Part shown: positions 53,307-56,665 of the stretch, in pieces
Position numbering within the stretch: the stretch's first letter is position 1
Layout: the number at the start of each line of letters is the position of its first letter
Source: Actinomycetota bacterium
GTDB taxonomy: Bacteria > Actinomycetota > Acidimicrobiia > Acidimicrobiales > Ilumatobacteraceae
Reading direction: 5' to 3'
Assembly: GCA_016870775.1 (NCBI GenBank)
Contig: VGAK01000012.1
Coordinates: 1 to 56,665, forward strand
DNA length: 56,665 nt
Position numbers and translations under genes: made by a program
Notes under the pieces: generated by a model
What the model was told of the DNA's origin: nothing
What the model saw: the letters and a program-made list of their open reading frames with translations, nothing else
Databases searched by the model: none

Positions 53307-54491
53307 ATGAATGGCTCGGGACACCGCGTCGCGATCACCGGTTTCGGAGTGGTCGCCCCGTGCGGGATCGGCAAGGAGGCCTACTGGAGGGGCCTGCTCG
53401 GACCGGGAGTGACCGGCGCGAAGTCCGTCGAGATCGCCGACTGGGACCCCTCGCCCTGGTACGCGAGCCCGAAGGAGTCGCGCCGCGCCGACCGAGTCGA
53501 GCAGTACGCGATCGCGGCCGCGACCGAGGCCTTCACCCAGGCGGGCGAGATCGGTGCCGATCCCTCGCGTTTCGGCACGATCTTTGCGACCGGAATCGGT
53601 GGGCTGCACACACTCGAGGAACAGATTCAGGTGCGTCTCGACAAGGGCGAGCGCCGTGTGTCTCCTTTCCTCGTGCCGATGATGATGGCCAACGCCCCGG
53701 GAGCGGCGATTTCGATGAGGTTCGGACTGAGGGGTCCGAACGAGACGATCTGCACCGCGTGTGCCGCCGGAACGCACGCACTGGGATACGCGGCGCGCTT
53801 GATCGCCTGGGGCAGGTGCGACGCCGTGGCCACCGGGGGATCGGAGTGCGCCGCGACGGCCACCTCGTTGGCGGGATTCGGGAACATGACCGCTCTCTCG
53901 AGCTCCGGCATCTCGAGACCCTTCGACGCCAAGCGTGACGGGTTCGTGATGGGCGAGGGCGCGGCTGTGTTCATCCTCGAGCGCTGGGACCACGCGGTCT
54001 CCCGCGGTGCCACGATCCTGGGCGAGGTTCTCGGGGCCGCATCGAACGCCGACGCACACCACATCACGGCACCCTCCCCCGGCGGTGCCGGGGCGATCGA
54101 GTGCATGCGCCTCGCCCTCGACGACGCCGGTCTCCCACCGTCGGGCATCGCACTCGTGAACGCGCACGGCACGTCGACCCCGTTGAACGATGCCGCCGAG
54201 GCCGAGGCCATCGCGACGGTCTTCGGCGCCCGAACGGTTCCCGTCATGAGTGGCAAGGGCGTGACCGGTCACGCCCTCGGTGCCGCGGGCGCACTCGAGG
54301 CCGCCCAGGTCATGCTCTCGATCGACAAGCGCCTGATCCCGCCCACCGCCGGCACCACCGAACTGGACGCGTCCCTGGCGATCGACGTCGTGCACGGTGC
54401 GCCGCGCGAATGGACCCCCGGTCCCGCCATCTCGAACAACTTCGGATTCGGCGGGCACAACGGGTCCGTCATCATCGCGCCCGCCGTCTGA
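53307..54491 (+). CDS. fabF: 3-oxoacyl-ACP synthase II
   Basis: 394 residues. Elongating ketosynthase with Cys152 in 'ICTACAAGTHALGYA', His in 'LVNAHGTSTPLND' and His in 'KGVTGHALGAAGALEA'; the 'NNFGFGGHNGSVI' end is typical. It condenses acyl-ACP with malonyl-ACP. It is the last gene of fabD-H-G-acpP-F; the convergent GNAT gene stops 1 nt beyond. Confidence 0.96.
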   Translation: MNGSGHRVAITGFGVVAPCGIGKEAYWRGLLGPGVTGAKSVEIADWDPSPWYASPKESRRADRVEQYAIAAATEAFTQAGEIGADPSRFGTIFATGIGGLHTLEEQIQVRLDKGERRVSPFLVPMMMANAPGAAISMRFGLRGPNETICTACAAGTHALGYAARLIAWGRCDAVATGGSECAATATSLAGFGNMTALSSSGISRPFDAKRDGFVMGEGAAVFILERWDHAVSRGATILGEVLGAASNADAHHITAPSPGGAGAIECMRLALDDAGLPPSGIALVNAHGTSTPLNDAAEAEAIATVFGARTVPVMSGKGVTGHALGAAGALEAAQVMLSIDKRLIPPTAGTTELDASLAIDVVHGAPREWTPGPAISNNFGFGGHNGSVIIAPAV

Positions 54492-54492
54492 A

Positions 54493-55074
54493 CTAGCCGC
54501 GCAGCAGCACCCACCGACGCGCGGTTCCCGAGTCGTCCGGAGCCGCGGGTGCGCGCGGGTAGTACGAGATCGCGGTGAATCCGGCGTTCACCGCGACGCG
54601 ACCAGAGGCGGCGTTGTAGGCGTCGTGGTGGATCTCGACCGCGTGCACTCCCTCGATCGCCAGAGCCGCACCGGCCAGCAGGCGCGCGGCTGCCGATGCG
54701 ACACCGAGGCCGTTCTTCTTTCGGGCGACCCAGTAGCCGAGCTCGAGGACTCCGACCCCCTGGCGCACGTGCAGACCCACCGATCCCGCCGGCTCGCCGT
54801 CGTGTCGCACGAGGTAGTCGAAGTCGTGCCGTGCCTCCCAGGCCGCCTCCCACTCCGCGAGCAGCGCGGCACGATCAGCGAGAGAGAGTGGCTCGTTGGC
54901 GATCCACGGCATGGTCGGGCGCAGGTGATCGATGTTGTCGACGACCAGGTCGTCGAGGATGCGCGCATCATCCGCTCTCCAACGCGACAGACGCACCCCA
55001 CCGTCCACCAGAGCCTCGGGCGGAGATGCCCTCGGCACCCACGCCGGTGTGGGACCGGGCGACGAGTCGGGCAT
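54493..55074 (-). CDS. GNAT acetyltransferase (RimJ/RimL type)
   Basis: 193 residues. The RimJ/RimL-like start 'VRLSRWRADDARILDDLV' leads to 'GYWVARKKNGLGVASAAARL', the acetyl-CoA-binding region, and 'VNAGFTAISYYPR' near the end. It would acetylate an amine, perhaps a protein N-terminus; the target is unknown. It starts 6 nt after the fabZ stop on the same strand, and its own stop abuts that of fabF. Confidence 0.87.
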   Translation of the reverse strand: MPDSSPGPTPAWVPRASPPEALVDGGVRLSRWRADDARILDDLVVDNIDHLRPTMPWIANEPLSLADRAALLAEWEAAWEARHDFDYLVRHDGEPAGSVGLHVRQGVGVLELGYWVARKKNGLGVASAAARLLAGAALAIEGVHAVEIHHDAYNAASGRVAVNAGFTAISYYPRAPAAPDDSGTARRWVLLRG

Positions 55075-55080
55075 CGCGGA

Positions 55081-55509
55081 TCAGGCGTCCACGAAGACGA
55101 ACATGAGGTCCAACTCGCAGGCGACGGCGCCGTCCACGAGCGCCCTGCCCGAACCCTTGCCTGCACGGGCGCTCATGCGACCGAGATCGACGACCAACTC
55201 GAGTTCGTCGCCGGGCACGACCTGGCGACGGAACCGCGCACCGTCGATGCCACCGAACAAGGGCAGCTTGCCCGCATGGGCGGGATCGGTGAGCACCGCA
55301 TAGGCCCCCACCTGGGCGATCGCCTCGCACATCAGCACACCGGGCAGGGTCGCACGTCCCGGGAAATGGCCGGAGAAGAACCATTCCTCACCGGTGAGTC
55401 GCCAATGCCCGGTGGCTCCGACCCCCGTCTCGAGCCGCGAGATGCGGTCGACGAAGAGGAACGGCGGACGGTGCGGCAGCACCTCGTCGGGGGCGGCGAA
55501 CCCGCTCAC
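55081..55509 (-). CDS. fabZ: 3-hydroxyacyl-ACP dehydratase (FabZ-like)
   Basis: 142 residues from GTG 55509. Hot-dog fold with 'VLPHRPPFLFVDRI', His48 in 'FFSGHFPGRATLPG' and Glu62 in 'VLMCEAIAQVGAY', the FabZ catalytic pair. It removes water from 3-hydroxyacyl-ACP. It is on the opposite strand to the fabD-F cluster and coupled to bcp by a GTGA overlap. A MaoC-type role is less likely because of the FabZ motif set. Confidence 0.92.
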   Translation of the reverse strand: MSGFAAPDEVLPHRPPFLFVDRISRLETGVGATGHWRLTGEEWFFSGHFPGRATLPGVLMCEAIAQVGAYAVLTDPAHAGKLPLFGGIDGARFRRQVVPGDELELVVDLGRMSARAGKGSGRALVDGAVACELDLMFVFVDA

Positions 55510-55955
55510 TTGCCGAGCGCCTCGAGCAGGTTCTTCGGCGTGTCGGCCGGCGAGATCTTGTACCAGGCCTCCAGCACCACACCGTCCTGCACGAGGAAAG
55601 CCGAGCGCTCGATGCCCATGTACTCGCGACCGTACATCGACTTCTTCTTCCACACCCTCCACGCCTTGGCGACCTTGTTCTCGGTGTCGGCGAGCAGGGG
55701 GAAACCGAGCGAGAACTTCGCATCGAACTTCTTCTGCTTCTCGGGCGTGTCGGGGCTGATCCCCACGATCTTCGTGCGACCGATCTCGTCGGCGATGTCA
55801 CGCAACCCGCACGACTGCGCGGTGCACCCCGGCGTGTCCGCCTTCGGATAGAAGTACACGAGGATCTTTCCCTTGCCCTGCTTGGCGAGGGAGAACGGCT
55901 TGCCGTTCTGGTCGGGCAGGTCGATGTCGGGGGCCTTCGATCCGGGCTTCAGCAT
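55506..55955 (-). CDS. bcp: Bcp-type peroxiredoxin
   Basis: 149 residues. The peroxidatic Cys44 and resolving Cys49 lie in 'YFYPKADTPGCTAQSCGLRD', the intramolecular atypical 2-Cys arrangement. 'VGISPDTPEKQKKF' and 'GIERSAFLVQDG' are family standards. It reduces hydroperoxides using thioredoxin in the cytoplasm. It starts 10 nt after the CxxC/HIT-like gene. Confidence 0.95.
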   Translation of the reverse strand: MLKPGSKAPDIDLPDQNGKPFSLAKQGKGKILVYFYPKADTPGCTAQSCGLRDIADEIGRTKIVGISPDTPEKQKKFDAKFSLGFPLLADTENKVAKAWRVWKKKSMYGREYMGIERSAFLVQDGVVLEAWYKISPADTPKNLLEALGK

Positions 55956-55965
55956 GGGGCCGAGG

Positions 55966-56283
55966 CTAGTTCGTGCGTCGCATCCCGTGTCCGTAGAAGC
56001 CGCGCTTCGGGCGTGCATGGGCGTGGTAGTGGTCGGGGATCGTGCGCATGTCGTCGTCGATGCGCATTTCCATGTCCCAGTGCTTCGCGACCACCCCGGC
56101 GAGCAGAGCATGCAGCCTCTGCTTGACGTCCTCGGGCGGATTCGGGTCGTGCGTGCGCCACACGACCATCGGCACACCACAACTCTCGCACTCGGCGATC
56201 CAGCACTCGTCGTCCTCGTGGAACCACTCGGAGATCCGCGCGGCCTCGCAGAGCTCGCACCCTCCGTCGCCGAAGATGCTCAC
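55966..56283 (-). CDS. CxxC / HIT-like small protein
   Basis: 105 residues from GTG 56283. The N-terminal half holds 'CELC' (9/12), Cys27 and 'CESC' (32/35), a probable zinc site. The C-terminal half ends in 'DHYHAHAR', which fits the HIT-type HxHxH motif, so a divergent HIT-like nucleotide-binding fold is possible. Function is unknown; I recall similar short proteins in other actinobacteria but cannot confirm it. Its GTGA overlaps the trpA stop and bcp follows by 10 nt. Confidence 0.7.
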   Translation of the reverse strand: MSIFGDGGCELCEAARISEWFHEDDECWIAECESCGVPMVVWRTHDPNPPEDVKQRLHALLAGVVAKHWDMEMRIDDDMRTIPDHYHAHARPKRGFYGHGMRRTN

Positions 56284-56665
56284 GCTGATCGTGAGCCCGC
56301 ATCGAGAGCGGCCCGCACCTCGGCCACGAACGCCCCCACGGCGTCGGGTCCACCCTCCATCATCCGCCTCACGACGGCCGCACCCATGATCACCCCGTCG
56401 GCGACACGGCTCGCCTCGACGGCTTGTGCGGCATTCGAGACTCCGACACCGACCAGCACGGGTTTGTCCGTCACGGCCTTGAGTCGTGCGGCCAAGGCCA
56501 CCGCGGTCCCCGCCAGGGTGTCGCGCTCGCCCGTGACGCCGAGCAGCCCCACCGAGTACACGAAACCCCGCGACCGTTCACAAACCCTCGGGAGGCGGGA
56601 ATCGGGTGCTGTCGGAGCGGCCAGCATCACGGTCTCGATCCCCGCGGCATCGGCGGCGTCGCACC
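56280..56665 (-). CDS. trpA: Tryptophan synthase alpha subunit, C-terminal part (cut by window edge)
   Basis: The minus strand is open from the window end to 56280, giving 128 residues. 'AAGIETVMLAAPTAPDSRLP', 'RGFVYSVGLLGVTGER', 'PVLVGVGVSNAAQA' and 'ADGVIMGAAVV' are the TrpA strand 6-8 motifs around the indole-glycerol-phosphate site, including the phosphate-binding Gly loops. It cleaves indole-3-glycerol phosphate to indole and glyceraldehyde-3-phosphate. The N-terminal part and probably trpB lie beyond the edge. Confidence 0.92.
   Translation of the reverse strand, partial: CDAADAAGIETVMLAAPTAPDSRLPRVCERSRGFVYSVGLLGVTGERDTLAGTAVALAARLKAVTDKPVLVGVGVSNAAQAVEASRVADGVIMGAAVVRRMMEGGPDAVGAFVAEVRAALDAGSRSA

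Noticed and set aside
1-56665. CRISPR arrays, insertion sequences, prophage or attachment sites
   Set aside because: No regularly spaced repeats, transposase or integrase motifs, or target-site duplications were seen by eye.

Overview
The window looks like chromosomal DNA from a high-GC actinobacterium, most likely class Acidimicrobiia (inference). Supporting signs are high GC with strong third-position GC bias, F420-type and SCP2-thiolase genes, a PdtaR-type ANTAR regulator next to polA-rpsA-coaE-uvrB-uvrA as in mycobacteria, and many TANNNT -10 boxes placed 6-7 nt before start codons, which suggests leaderless mRNAs. No phage, insertion sequence or CRISPR array is visible. No stretch longer than about 200 bases lacks a gene.

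Left part (1-23.2 kb), accessory metabolism: a cut-off ABC exporter, DoxX, an unknown membrane-anchored protein, a hexapeptide acyltransferase, a type-B carboxylesterase, a DAO-family oxidase, a ProA-like dehydrogenase divergent from a metallo-beta-lactamase-fold hydrolase, and a TauE exporter with a PLP aminotransferase. The aminotransferase is divergent from a compact six-gene operon (9607-16523): M20 ureido-hydrolase, D-carbamoylase-like nitrilase, minimal SsnA-like amidohydrolase, and the FAD, 2Fe-2S and molybdopterin subunits of a xanthine-dehydrogenase-type hydroxylase. The operon reads as a catabolic route for an N-heterocycle or ureide whose substrate is unknown. It is the most interesting part of the window. 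It is followed by an aldonolactone-oxidase-like flavoprotein, a DUF35/thiolase/serine hydrolase/MFS run and an F420-type oxidoreductase.

Middle part (23.2-49.9 kb), conserved core on the minus strand. Read in transcription order (right to left) it holds tRNA-Leu(CAA), a coiled-coil protein, pdtaR, polA, a methyltransferase, rpsA, coaE, uvrB, uvrA, uvrC, a second methyltransferase, rapZ, gap, pgk, tpiA, an oligopeptide ABC transporter (oppA-B-C-D-F), secG, tRNA-Leu(GAG), an AIM24 protein and pyruvate kinase. All three excision-repair genes are contiguous. yvcK and whiA, usually between rapZ and gap in actinobacteria, are not here. The opp genes separate tpiA from secG.

Right part (50.1-56.7 kb): a plus-strand type II fatty-acid synthesis cluster fabD-fabH-fabG-acpP-fabF, in which fabD carries a C-terminal lipoyl/biotinyl-like domain. 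It converges on a minus-strand run read as trpA (cut by the window end), a CxxC/HIT-like protein, a Bcp peroxiredoxin, fabZ and a GNAT acetyltransferase.

Functions rest on motifs and family knowledge recalled from memory. No database search was run. Promoter and operator calls are pattern-based.
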